NCBI GenBank assembly: GCA_003024785.1
Contig: PUQB01000440.1
Span: 26,640 to 90,639, forward strand
Direction: 5' to 3'
Source: Selaginella tamariscina
Lineage: Eukaryota > Streptophyta > Lycopodiopsida > Selaginellales > Selaginellaceae
DNA length: 64,000 nt
The position numbers and the translations under genes were made by a program. This document shows, piece by piece, positions 45,249-56,685 of the stretch. Within the stretch, counting starts at the first letter, position 1. The number at the start of each line of letters is the position of its first letter. The notes beneath the pieces were generated by a model that searched no databases, was not told where the DNA came from, and was given only the letters and a program-made list of their open reading frames with translations.

Positions 45249-47220
45249 ATGGATCGTTCAGAATGCCTCAAGTTATTGGAGGCATCTGGCAAGACACTGG
45301 CTCTGGCTCGAGCCGCACACAACCAAGTACGAAACGCATTTTCATACATAGAGCAGGATGCGTTTCTCTGCAACAAGCTGGTGCAGATGTATGGGAGGTG
45401 TGGCAGCATGGAGCACGCTCGGAAGGTCTTTGAGAGCAGCAGGAAAGACTCTGCTTCTTGGGTTTTCATGCTTAATGCATATGCCCAGAATGGGCATCTC
45501 CAGGAAGCCAGACGAGTGTTTGATGAGATGCCCATGAGGAACCAAGTGGCATGGACTGCTATGTTAACGGCCTATGCCGTCACGGTAATCTCACGGAGGC
45601 TAAGCTTGTATATGATCGGATGCCGGCATGGGATTTGATATCCTCAACTGCTATGCTCGCTGCATTTGCACAGAACGGGCATTTGAATGAAGCCGAGGAT
45701 ATGTTCAAGCACATGCCGGAGAAGAATCTGGTTTCCTGGAGCGGGATGGTAGCTATTTATGTACAGAGTGGGAGATTGCAGAAAGCTAAGAAGACATTCT
45801 TAAACATGCCTGAGTGGGATGCGATTTCCTCGACTACCATGCTTACTGCATATGCCCAGAATGGGCATATCGAAGAAGCGGAGAAACTACTTCATGCGAT
45901 GAAGGACAGGACCTTGCCTGCGTATTCTGCCATCTTGGCCATGTATGCACAAAGTGGTCTGCTCGAGGAGACAAGACGGCTCTTTATGGAGATGCCTCAA
46001 AGGGATCTCCCTTCGTGGATTGCCATGCTAATTGCATATACCCAAGTGCGGGATCTCCAACAAGCTAAGTTTATATACGAACACATGCCAGAATGGAACT
46101 TGGTTACTGCTGGTGCAATGCTAGACGCTTTTACCTGCAATAAGAGTCTGGAAGAGGCCATGAAGTTCTTTCACAGAATACCAGAGGTGGATGTTATCTT
46201 GTGCACTTCCATGCTGGATGCGTATGCCCGGGATGGACATGTGCGAGAGGCAAGGGGGTATTCGATTCAATGGTACATCAAGATGTTGTCGCATGGAATA
46301 CCATGCTAGCTGCATATGCTCAGAATGAGCATCTCAAGGAAGCAAAAGATCTCTGGAGTAGAATGCCGCGCTGGAATGTATGGACATGGAATGCAATGCT
46401 GGCTGCATATGCACAAGAGGGCCTTATCGAAGAAGCAAAGATATTGTTCGAGCTTCTCCCGGACCAGAGTTTAGCTTCGTCGACTATCATGCTCGCTGCT
46501 TACGGGCGACAAGGATACATTGAAGAAGCTGAGAGAGTGTTTGTACGCATGCCCGAACAAGACTTGATATCTTCAACAGTTATGGTGAATGTATATGCTC
46601 AAGCTAGGCATCTGGAAGAAGCCAAGTACATCTTCGACCAAATGCCGGACAGGAACCTTGTCTCATGGACTGCCATCTTGGGTGCATATGCCCAAGTCGG
46701 GCATATCAACGATGCAAAGTTCATTTTCGATACGATTCCGATTCATAGCACGGTTACCTGGAACATCATGCTGGCTGCATATGCACAGAACGGGCATTCC
46801 AAGCTCGCCCTTCAGATATTTGATACGATGAAACTGAGTGAGGTGCCGGATGGGATCTCCCTGTTATCAGTATTACTCGCATGTAACCACACTGGGAAAT
46901 CATATCTTGCAAGTTGCATCTTCAGGTCTATGAGGCTCGACTTTTGTATAGAGCCCACGAAGGAACACTACGGGTGCATTATAGACGTGTTTGGGAGAAC
47001 CGGCTACTTGGAAGAAGCACAAGATGTGATTGACAACATGCCTTTTGTGCCGCATGTATTGGAATGGATGTGTCTGCTTGGGGCGTGTAAAGGATATGGA
47101 GACACAGGACGGGCTTCTCGAGCACTGGAACATATAGTTAAACTCGACCCCAAGAACGCTGCTGCATTTATATATCGTTCATGCTCTTCAATGCTATCTG
47201 ATACAGTGACGAGTATCTGA
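45249..47220 (+). CDS. PPR protein, PLS class with truncated E domain
   Basis: Repeats of the type 'AYAQNGHLQEARRVFDEMP' run from about residue 45 to the end. It closes with 'EPTKEHYGCIIDVFGRTGY' and a short E-like segment 'LLGACKGYGDTGRASRALE', without a DYW domain. PLS PPR proteins usually bind organellar RNA and guide C-to-U editing or processing. Two frame breaks occur: near 45575, where one C is missing from a run, and near 46256, where one G is missing from a run. Restoring either rejoins the frame cleanly, which suggests assembly error. No intron. No obvious transit peptide; the true start could be further upstream. Confidence 0.8.
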
Positions 47221-47224
47221 ACTT

Positions 47225-47640
47225 TCCGTATATATATGTATGTATGCCTGTTAATATAAAAACAATACCCTATACATTATATACAACGAAATAAAACCAA
47301 TTATTTATATATATTATATATAAACAATCATTCTATACAAAACGAAATATAACAAAAATTTAGGAATACTTGTGTATATGCCTGTATAAATACAAAACGA
47401 TATAAAGCCAATATTATATAAAAACAATCTATATACATTTAAAAAGAGAAAACGAAAGAAAACCAGTAATGTAAGAAAACTTGTATATATGATCTAAATA
47501 CATTATATACATACAAAACGAAATAAAGCCAATAATATATATAACCAATCTATATAAATTTAAAAGTGAAAACGAAATAAACCCATACACACACACACAC
47601 CCTATATATTATATACAAAACGAAATAAAACTTCCTTAAA
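47225..47640. other. AT-rich spacer between PPR genes
   Basis: Low-complexity sequence with repeated 'aaaacgaaataaa' phrases about every 50-60 bp and a short CA run at 47588-47602. No gene visible. Confidence 0.6.
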
Positions 47641-47643
47641 AGT

Positions 47644-47724
47644 TGTTCAGAGTGGGATTCGAACCCACGCCCTTTCGGACCAGAACCTTAATCTGGCGCC
47701 TTAGACCAACTCGGCCATCTGAAC
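47644..47724 (-). tRNA. tRNA-Leu(AAG)
   Basis: The minus strand folds as a complete cloverleaf with the long variable arm of leucine tRNAs. The acceptor 'gttcaga' pairs with 'tctgaac', the D arm is 'gcc...ggc', and the anticodon stem 'ccaga/tctgg' encloses loop 'ttaaggt' with anticodon AAG. The T arm is 'gtggg ttcgaat cccac'. It is 81 nt, has no intron and no encoded CCA, as expected for a nuclear gene. It sits between two PPR genes. Confidence 0.95.
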
Positions 47725-47817
47725 CTTCGCGTTCTAAAATGTGGTCCATTTCAATATCAGCTGTATTAAATACGCTTTCATTTGCCTGCTGTATTTCTCT
47801 GTGCATCCATCATATAG

Positions 47818-50247
47818 ATGTTACAAGCGCCAGTACGCATTGGATCCTCGCGTATTGTGTTTAGAAGTTCTTCATCTGCAAGCACAGCTGAGAAATCTTC
47901 AGTGTGGTGCAATCTCAGGGCAGCAATAGATGAATTAGAACACAACACAAGCAAAAAAAACACTACAACATATGCGTCCCTTCTCCAGCACTGTCGCAAT
48001 GCCAAGGCCCTTCCAGAAGGCAGACGCTTGCATTCGCTCATCACCCAAGACGAACGCTTCGATCGGTCGACCTTCATTGGAAATCTCATTGTTCAGATGT
48101 ATGGCAACTCGCGTAGCCTCCATGATGCCTGCATTGCGTTCGATCAGATCCTCCTCAAGAACGAATTCTCTTGGAACTCACTCCTCCTTGCGTTTGTCCA
48201 GTGTGGGCATCTCCAGGATGCAGTCCGAGCCTTCGATCGGATGCCCAGTTGGGACGGAGTTTCATGCAACACAATGGTCTCTGCATATGCGCGCAGAGTG
48301 GGCAGCTACAGGACGCGAAAGCGGATGCTCGAGTACATGTCCCATCCCAATATTGTCACCTGGACCATACTCCTCACTGCATATGCCCAGAATGGGCATA
48401 TCGACGAAGCAGAGGAGATGTTCAAGAGCTTGCCAGAGAAGAACATTGTCACATGGAATGCGATGCTGCAGGCGAACCTCAAGGCTGGGAGGCTAACTGC
48501 TGTGAAGAAGACGTTCTATGTGGAAATGCCCAGCAGAGACATAGTCTCGTGGAATATCATGATCACGGGACTGGCACAGATTGGTGAGTTTAAGCAGGTT
48601 TTTGAGGCTCTTGAGAGAATCCCTGCCCGGAACTTGATCACATGGAATGCAGTTATTTCTGCTCTCGTACAGGATGGAGAGCTTCGATGTGCGAAAGCCA
48701 TGTTCGAGGAGATGCCGGAACGGAACACAATATCATGGAACTCACTCATTACCGGATATGCCCAAAACGGGAATACCTCCGAAGCGAGGCAGATGTTCGA
48801 GGAGATGTCCAGACGGGACGTTATTTCATGGACTTCTCTCATCGGTGCATATGTCCAGATCGAGAGACTGGATGAAGCAAGGAGTTTGTTCGAGAAGATG
48901 CCAGAGCAGGATGTAGTAGCCGGGAATGCCTTGCTCATGGGATATGGGAGAGCCGGGCTCATTAACGAGGCCTGGGGGATCTTCGAAGGAATGCCGGCCC
49001 GTGTGATTCTCACCTGGAACGGGGTTTTGCAGGCATTTGTAGACAACCAGCAAGAGGGCGATGCTTGGAGAGTGTTTGACAGAATGCCCAAGCACAACAT
49101 CGTCTCCTGGACTGCTGTCATGACATGCTACGCAGAGAATGGAAACTCTGTCTCTGCCAAGGCAATGTTTGACGAGATGCCACAGCGGAACCTTGTCTCG
49201 TGGAGTGCGATGCTTCAGGGGTATGCCCAAAACGGGCATATAATCGCTGCTTGGTGTGTCTTTGAGAAAGCTCCTGGCAGGGATTCAATCTCATGGACTC
49301 TCTTGATAGCAGCTTACGGGCAGTATGAGCGACCGGAGGATGCAAAGCTTGTCTTCGACGACATGCCACAGAAGGATGTGATTGCATGGACTGCCATGGT
49401 GACTGCATATGCGCAAAACGGACGCCTGGAGATGGCCAGGCTTGTGTTCGAAAATACTCCTAAGAGGAACATCATCTCATGGAATGCAATGATCGCTGCA
49501 AGTGCACAGAACTGTCAAGGAACCGAGAGCCTGAGACTGCTTGGGACAATGGATATAGAAGGCATTGAGCCGAACATGACCACATACATAAGCGTCGTGG
49601 ATGCTTGTAGCAGCTTATCAGCTCTGAAAGAAGGAAGGCTACTACACGAGGATATAGTCCGGTCCGGGCTTTTGTCCGAAGTCGGCATTGGAAATGCACT
49701 GGTGAGCATGTATGGGAAATGTGGGAAGCTCCACGAGGCCAGGAAGGTGTTCTCAGATATGGTGAACCGCAACGAGATAACTTGGAATGCGCTGATTGGA
49801 GCACACACTCAGAACTTGAACTTGGATGATGTCCTCGAGTTTTTCCGGCTGATGCAGCTGGATGGGATCCCATCCAGCGATATCACATTCATGAGCATTC
49901 TTACCCTCTGTAGCCAGGCAGGGATGATGCAGCAGGGACGGGAGTTTTTCATGTCAATGAGGGAGGAGTATTTGAGCAGTGCAACTGTGGATCACTACGC
50001 TTGCATGGTGGACATGCTCGCAAGAGCCGGGGAGCTGGATCTGACACTCGAGCTCATACAGAGCATGCCATTTGAGCCGAGAGTGTCTCGTGGATGACTT
50101 ACCTCGGCGCTTGCAAGGCTCTCGGAGATCTTGAGAGAGGGCAATCGGCCGCAGAGAGTGTGGTCTGGCTCGAGCCTGAAAATTCTGCTGCTTATGTGCT
50201 GCTCTCTAATATGCTTGAGAAGGAGCAGCTTGTTCAAGCTGGATGAG
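47818..50247 (+). CDS. PPR protein, PLS class, E-type
   Basis: The N-terminus 'MLQAPVRIGSSRIVFRSSSS' is Arg/Ser-rich and looks like an organellar transit peptide. About twenty PPR motifs follow (for example 'LITGYAQNGNTSEARQMFEE'), up to 'ATVDHYACMVDMLARAGEL'. The open frame runs to 50097. A one-base shift near 50080-50088 restores 'SWMTYLGACKALGDLERGQS' and 'LEPENSAAYVLLSNMLEKE', a normal E motif, with the stop at 50247. There is no DYW domain. Expected role is organellar RNA binding. It follows the 45.2-kb PPR gene in tandem with the tRNA between them. Confidence 0.85.
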
Positions 50248-50302
50248 CTAACCCTAAAACAGAGAACATAAATTAGGGTTCTTGTTGAGGTTCTCTGCGG
50301 CA

Positions 50303-50930
50303 ATGGAGGGGATGTTGAGCAAGGCCAGCAGCTTTCTCCTGGCGCGGCGGGCTAAGAAGGAGATTTCCATCGGTGACGATTTCAATGTATGTATATTCGT
50401 CTCTTGCACACATCTAAGCCTAACTTGTTCATGCTTTGCCAGTCTTTATCGACGAGCGTTGAAACTGGCGCAAGACAGATGTTCAATAGATTAAGAGGTA
50501 AGATCCGTCCCTAGTGTACAGAGAAAGATATAAAATTCATGTATGCACAGGAAGACTGCAGACACCGTTACCAGATCTGCTCCAAAAACACGGTCTTCCA
50601 GGAGGGTTGTTTCCGAAGAATGCGACACACTATGAATTCGATGAGACAACAGGAAAGCTCACAGTGATGTTACCATTCATATGCGAGGCATGTTTCAGGG
50701 ACAACTCGATTCTACGCTATGCTACGATTGTTACTGCCACACTGCAGAATGGCAAGCTTGTGGATATTGAAGGTTTGAAGACCAAGGTTCTCATCTGGGT
50801 TAAAGTAACAGCTATCTCCGTTAATGACCCTCCTAATGACAAGGTTTTCTTCTCGGTTGGTATGAAGAAGTCTCGTCCCAGGGAGGCTTACGAGGTGCTC
50901 AAGGACGCACTCGAAGTTGATGAGTTTTAG
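50303..50930 (+). CDS. DUF538 family protein
   Basis: Three exons were traced: 50303-50386, 50443-50497 and 50551-50930, all GT-AG with introns of about 55 bp. The protein reads 'MEGMLSKASSFLLARRAKKE' then 'SLSTSVETGARQMFNRLRG'. The DUF538 core follows: 'LPDLLQKHGLPGGLFPKNAT', 'YEFDETTGKLTVMLP', 'KTKVLIWVKVTAIS', and 'GMKKSRPREAYEVLKDALEV'. This plant-specific beta-barrel family resembles BPI-like folds; its biochemical role is unsettled. Length (about 172 residues) is normal and the frame is intact. It starts only 56 bp after the PPR stop. Confidence 0.92.
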
Positions 50931-51253
50931 AAACTTTGGGGCTTATACCGAGTTGAATGACAAAGAAAATAAGGTATGATCTGCTGTATTTAGTCTTTTA
51001 GTAAGAAACTGATGTGAGGTTGATGAACTCTGAAATATGATGTCCCTTTGGGATACATATCTGTGACTGAGAGAGAGTCCGAGAGAGGGAGAGAGAGATA
51101 GAGCATTTGTTACTCCTCATGAACCTTCATTGTAGATGCATTCGGCACATAGATTGTGTACAGTCGACAACCCACCAGAAATTTTATTTTATTCGTTGTA
51201 AAGAATTGAATTACACTCAAAACAAAAACAGCTCCAAGAAGAAACAGCCAGCC

Positions 51254-51829
51254 TCACACATCGCGAACAACAAGGTTGTTGCTATCCCCCTCGTCGCACT
51301 TGCTCTCCTCAGCTGCGGTGTTACTGTTGTCGGTATTAAAGCCACCCTGCACAAGCATCATGCTCTCATAAGCAGTTCCACCTCCCATCTCCATCCATTG
51401 CTCTCTGGTCATCATCTGGTCCATCTCTGGGATCCCCATAACGTGATGCCCAGGAATCCCCATTTGGTGGTGGTGTGCATTGTTCATGTGAGCAGCTCTG
51501 GCCAGATCGGACTGAGCAATCCCAAGCTCCTGCTGGAGCTGCGCTATCTGTCTCTGCAATATAGAAATCGCCCCTACACATCCATACACCGGATCCTTGA
51601 CTCTTGCATCGGCCTCATAAGCCAGAGAGTTTACTGCGTCTTCGCGCTGGTGGGGAGGTAGCTCGTTCAGAAGCTTACTTATGTTACTTGCTCCGAAGAT
51701 CTTGTGCACATTGGCAAACTTAAGTGGCTGATCGGGTGGGAAGTAGGGGGAAAACACGCACTCGGATGTACATTTCCTCCTTAAAAACTTGCATGCTGCA
51801 CATGGAGATCCAGATGAAGAGGCCATCAT
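51254..51829 (-). CDS. LOB domain (LBD) protein, class I
   Basis: The LOB domain opens with the zinc-finger-like Cys block 'CAACKFLRRKCTSEC', then the GAS block 'VHKIFGASNISKLLNELP'. A leucine-zipper-like coil 'ISILQRQIAQLQQELGIAQ' follows. These three elements define class I LBD proteins, plant-specific DNA-binding factors that control organ boundaries and lateral organ formation. The C-terminus is Met/Gly/His-rich and less conserved. The frame is intact with no intron. Start is 51829 or the next Met at 51826. It is convergent with the DUF538 gene. Confidence 0.95.
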   Translation of the reverse strand: MMASSSGSPCAACKFLRRKCTSECVFSPYFPPDQPLKFANVHKIFGASNISKLLNELPPHQREDAVNSLAYEADARVKDPVYGCVGAISILQRQIAQLQQELGIAQSDLARAAHMNNAHHHQMGIPGHHVMGIPEMDQMMTREQWMEMGGGTAYESMMLVQGGFNTDNSNTAAEESKCDEGDSNNLVVRDV

Positions 51830-52348
51830 TCATAGTCTCAGCTCTGCAGTAAGAAACCATTAACAGAATGGCACACAGAGATGGATCGGATACCTACATT
51901 CCTGCCCGCAGCAATCCTTGGAAGCACGTAGCAGGTGGAGCTCTTGTAGGACAAGGTGAGAGAGCTTCTGGAAGATGCAAGTTGTACACAGGTCGATGTT
52001 GCTTAGTGCCCAAGGATGGAGAGGCACCCTTCATGAAAGGAATTTGTAGCTCTCACACAGCTCAGTGGTTTGCGATACATAGGAAACCAACCAACCACAC
52101 CCACCACCACAGCTTGGTGCTCAAGGCTTGTTGAGAAAACTTTCCAAAGCTCCCAAACAAGCAACCTTCCGGCTGCCAACAAAGACACTCCACCGTGCCA
52201 TGCCACCTCGTCATCCCTAGCTGACATGTCCTCACAGCTGGCGTAATGCGGTACTTCCAGAAAAGCTGACTGTAACGCCCCTCATGTCGGCCGTTATTGG
52301 CAGTCTCCATGTTGCCACTTCAACTCCCGCGTCATATGAATATGAACT
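51830..52348. other. Intergenic region between LBD and PPR
   Basis: Balanced base composition with short frames on both strands, none recognisable. It should hold the LBD promoter and 5' UTR and the end of the minus-strand PPR locus. Confidence 0.4.
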
Positions 52349-54978
52349 CTAGGGCTCACCCACGTTTGCGGCGCGGATGTCCGACAGCAAAATGTAGCCT
52401 GCAGAGTACTCCGGATCTGTGCATAGTGCTCGGTTTGCTACCCGTTCTGCCCGGTTCAGATCGTTCTGATTCTTACAAGCACTCAGCAAAGACATCCATG
52501 TCAGTCGATCAGGCCATAAGGCATAGAATCAATGAGCTCTTCAGCCTCTGCCAGCTTCCCAGTCCGGCTGAACGTATCAACTAGACACACATAGTGATCC
52601 TCTACAGGTGTTGTATCATAATCCCCGACCATCGACTTGAAACAAGACAAGGCATCCGCAAGAGAGCCCGCTCGGCTATAACAAACCAAGAGATTGACAA
52701 AGGTCACAGCCCAGGTTGAAAGCCTTCCAAAACCATGTCTCTAAACAGCTCCTCCGACTGTGTAGAGAATCCAAGCTGTGCAAATGCCCGATTATCGTGC
52801 TCCATGACACATGGTCTCGTACTAGCATCGTCTGAAACAAGGTATATGAATCTCCAAGCCGACCACATCTGCTGTGCATGTTTGATTAATGCATTCCCCG
52901 TGTGGATATTATCTTTCTTTGGCTCTCCACAAACTCCTTGTGAACAATCTGGCCTTCGTGTAAAGAAGCAGAGTTTGCACACGCATCGAAGTAGCTCAGA
53001 AAACATGCTGCCTCCGGAGGGACACCCTCCAAGTCCATGACTCTGAACAGCTGAATGCGTCCATATAACGACCATTCTGTCCATAGCTGGCCACCATAGT
53101 ACTCCAAGTTATTGGATTCCTCTGTGGAATCCTATCAAATATCGCCTTGGCTTTGTCGAGCAACCCCTTTTGAGAATTCGCTGTGATCATCAGTGTCCAG
53201 GAAACCACATCTCGCTTCCTGCACTTCTCGAAGAGCTCCTCTGCTTCTTCAACCTGCCCGTTCTGACCATATGCTTGTATTACTGTGTTCCACGAGAGAT
53301 AGTCGGTTCTGTATCTGGTTGAAGATGTTCCTTGCCTCAGTTACTTCTCCATTCTGTGCATAAGCTGCCATCATCACATTCCAGCTTATCAAATCCTTTT
53401 GCTTCATATCTTTGAACAGCTGCTTTGCCTCCTCAAACATGCCACCTTGTACATACCCAGCAAGCATGGAGTTCCATGTTACGACGTCTTTCTCAAGCAT
53501 CGCATTGAACATATCCCTGGCAGCATGTAGTTCACCAGCTTGTGCATAGGCTGCAACCATGACATTCCCACACACAATGCTTCTCTCTGGCATGTTTTCC
53601 AGGACAGCTCTCGCTTCGACTAGCCTTGCACTCTGAGCATAAGCAATCGTTGCTCCAATCCATGATAGTGAATCCCTCTGTGGCAGCTTCTCAAACATCT
53701 CCAAGGCGATCTCTGGCTGACCGCTCTCAGCATATGCCTGGTTACAGAAGTGATAAGTGACACTGTAAAGCTAACAATTCTAATGAGATTTATACCTGGA
53801 TGGCTGCATTCCATGTTACAATGCTTCGGAACGGGACTTCTTGAAACATCCTTCTTGCCTCCTCTAAGTCTCCATTCTGTACATGATATGATATCATGCA
53901 TGTCCATGAAACCACGTCCCGCTTTGGCATTTTGTCGAAGATGAGCCGTGTATCCTCGTCGTCAAAGTTCTTTCCCACAAGCCTGCATCATCGAGTTCCA
54001 AGCAATGACATCCCGAACCGGCATTTGCTCAAAGACACGCTTAGCGTCTTCAAGGTTGCCGTTCTTACCGTATGCCTGAATCATTAAGTTCCAGGACACT
54101 GTGTCTTGGCTTGGAACCTCATCAAACATGGCTCGTGCTTCCTCTAATAATCCAGCTTGCGTATATGCTGCAATCACCGTGTTCCATGAAACATTATCTC
54201 GCTCCGACATCTTATCGAAGACGGACTTTGCATTGTGCAGCCGTCCAGACTGGACGTAAGCTTGAATCATCGCATTCCATGGGACAACAGTCCGATCCTG
54301 CATACTTTGAAAAATCTCCCATGATTGTTCGAGATGCCCATTCGCGGCGTATCCTGCGATCAGTGAGGTACATCCAAAAGCAGTGCGGACGGGTGCTTCG
54401 TTAAAGAGTTTTCTAGCTTCATCTTGATGCCCAGTATGTGCATATGCATGGATTATGGAGTTCCATGAAACTTCATCCCTGGAGGGCATTCGTCCGAAGT
54501 GTTTCCCTGCTGAGTCGGTATACCCAACGCGGGCATAAGCCGAGAGCAATATGTTCCAGGTGACAACGTCCCGGTTAGGCATTTCTATGAACAAACACTC
54601 GGCTTCATGTACATCTCCTTGTTGGATATACGCAGTGAGCATGACGTTGTAGCTGACAGAATCCTTCTGAAGAAAGCTATCAAACAGGTTCCTCGCCTCA
54701 TGCAGATGCCCGTTCTTGACATACGATGATATCATCAGATTCCACGAATACGTGTTGGGTACCTCAATGTCGTCGAAGATGGCTCGTGCATCCCGGACAC
54801 TTCCGCAAGTCCCGTACATGTGGACAAGCAAGTTGCTCAAATATGTGTGACTGCCAAGTCCGCTCTCTACAATCTGGGAATGTATCCTCCTGCCGTCTTC
54901 AAGGGACCGAGAAGCACAACAGGAGCGGAGGAGCTGGGCGTATCGGTTGACCTTAACCAAGCTATGTTGCTGGGTCAT
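52349..54978 (-). pseudogene. PPR gene, PLS class, decayed in its 3' half
   Basis: The first 335 codons (54978 down to about 53970) are intact, with a clean series of PPR motifs ('LMISSYVKNGHLHEARNLFD' and so on). From there the frame breaks about eight times. PPR wording nevertheless continues through '[20 protein letters not shown]', 'AAYAQAGELHAARDMFNAML', 'DHYVCLVDTFSRTGKLAEAE' to an E motif 'RVANRALCTDPEYSAGYILL' and a stop at 52349. A 58-bp GT-AG intron (53738-53795) joins 'WNAAIQ' to 'AYAESGQ' in frame. The breaks cluster in one half, which argues for real decay there. No DYW domain. Confidence 0.7.
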
Positions 54979-55119
54979 CCCATTAGGAAGGAGTCAATGT
55001 ACTAGTAGGTGTACACGTTCGTTGAAAAACTTGGTCCACTCTGCCAACGTTCAACATGTGCATGCCCTGTTCCGTTTCTATATATACTTTAAACTATGTT
55101 AAAGAAGAGAGATTCAGCA

Positions 55120-56246
55120 ATGGCGTCTTTACAGCAGAAGCAACTCTTACAATGGACACCGCGAGCAGTAGTTGTCAAGAAGAAGAAGATCCGCAACATA
55201 GTAAGAGCGCATGCACAGCAGATGTCCGTCCCAGTGCTGACAGAACGGTCCCAGCAGATCCATTTAAATGCTGGCTCGATGAATCGAACACATCTGAGAA
55301 TGATAGGCTGGTAGCGAAGCTCCGCCTTCTTCAAGCCTCCATTGCGGACCGCAAAGAGCTGCATTCCATCATTGCTGAGCAGCGTGATGACTGGAACAAG
55401 CTCTTCCAAGGCACCCTCCGCCTGGCCACCATCTCTGCTGTTACTCGCAGCTGTCCATGCTACTCTCCCCGCCGGTGTCATTGACGTGCTGGCCGCTCTG
55501 GTGATGGCAGTAGTGAACAAGTTTCAGCCGTCTCAGCTGGCCGAGGAGCAACGAAGCTCTGCTCGACAGTTCGGTTACCTCTGGCAGGAGATAGAGGCGA
55601 CTCTCAAAATGTCAACGACACTCCGGGGGATTCTTTCATGTTCATAGAGAACATCTTCTCCAGGTTTTATGCACTCGACCAGGCGTATCCACTTCCGCTC
55701 CCGGAGGACTTCCAAGTTCCCCACAGAGGTTTCTCCACCGGTTCTGGAACTAGTTTTGATATGTCTCAGATGGTTGTGGATGTTCACGAAGATCTGAATG
55801 GCTGGACACGAGAGATCGAGCAGGACTTGATCCGGATCTTGCGCTTCATTGAGAGGGATATCGACAACTACAAGAACATGGGAAAGATCGTGTTGAATGC
55901 CAACAAGGTACTGGCAATTTCTGCTCCTCTGATGGCTCTAGTTGCGGGTGTTGCAAACGTTGTCAACTGGCACCCAATGGCAGCTTCTTTGCTGAGTATC
56001 GGGGCATTCTTTGCTGGGAGCTTCTCTCATGACACACAGCTCGGAATGATCTTTGAGATGTATAGAAACTCTGCAGGGTATTACGAGGATGTCAAGGCGA
56101 GCATCCAAAGGGTGTTGAGAATGCCTGTTGAGCTTCGTGAAGACGGAGAAATCTTTCATGAGAGGATCGTGCTCAGGCTCGGGCGGAGAGTCGGAGAGTT
56201 CCCATCGGTTCCGGACGGAGCACAAACCGCTAGTGCACTTTTCTGA
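55120..56246 (+). CDS. At4g22030-like ('probable F-box') protein
   Basis: The recognisable core is 'RLLQASIADRKELHSIIAEQ', 'RDDWNKLFQGTLRLATI', 'MAVVNKFQPSQLAEEQRSSA', 'ALDQAYPLPLPEDFQ', then 'EDLNGWTREIEQDLIRI' and a hydrophobic 'AISAPLMALVAGVANVV'. These match a plant family annotated as probable F-box protein At4g22030, although I see no F-box. Its function is unknown to me. Two frame breaks are clear, near 55440 and near 55628, the second from one missing G in a G run. A start at 55120 gives 'MASLQQKQLLQW' with a plastid-transit look but needs another shift. 55152 is the alternative start. Confidence 0.7.
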
Positions 56247-56249
56247 TAA

Positions 56250-56684
56250 CTTTGTTATGTCTACGTCTGATGATGCACCACACAGTATGATGGCATAAGC
56301 CATATGATTCATTTTTAAATTATTACCTATTATTTATCACTTAACTCCATTAGTATAGTCAACGTAACTAAAAAATTAAATGATTTGATATTAACTTGAA
56401 ACATAATTATTATTAGAAATAAAATAGAAAAAGACATAGTTGCAATGTGTGATGTCGTAAAGAAGATTTTTTGTAGAAGATAGTAGTACCATGTAATAAA
56501 TATTATTAATTGCTTAAGCCTAAACCCTAAACTAATTAAAAACTTTATGTGAAAAAATCTAGATATGAATGATATATAAATTGTATTAAAGAAGAATATT
56601 ATCTTAATAATGGTGCTACATGGGAACAATATAAAATATGTAAAGAATATTAAAATTAATGATGATGTTAAAGCAATATGTCAT
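56250..56684. other. AT-rich spacer
   Basis: AT-rich sequence after the At4g22030-like gene; nothing recognisable. Confidence 0.6.
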
Positions 56685-56685
56685 T

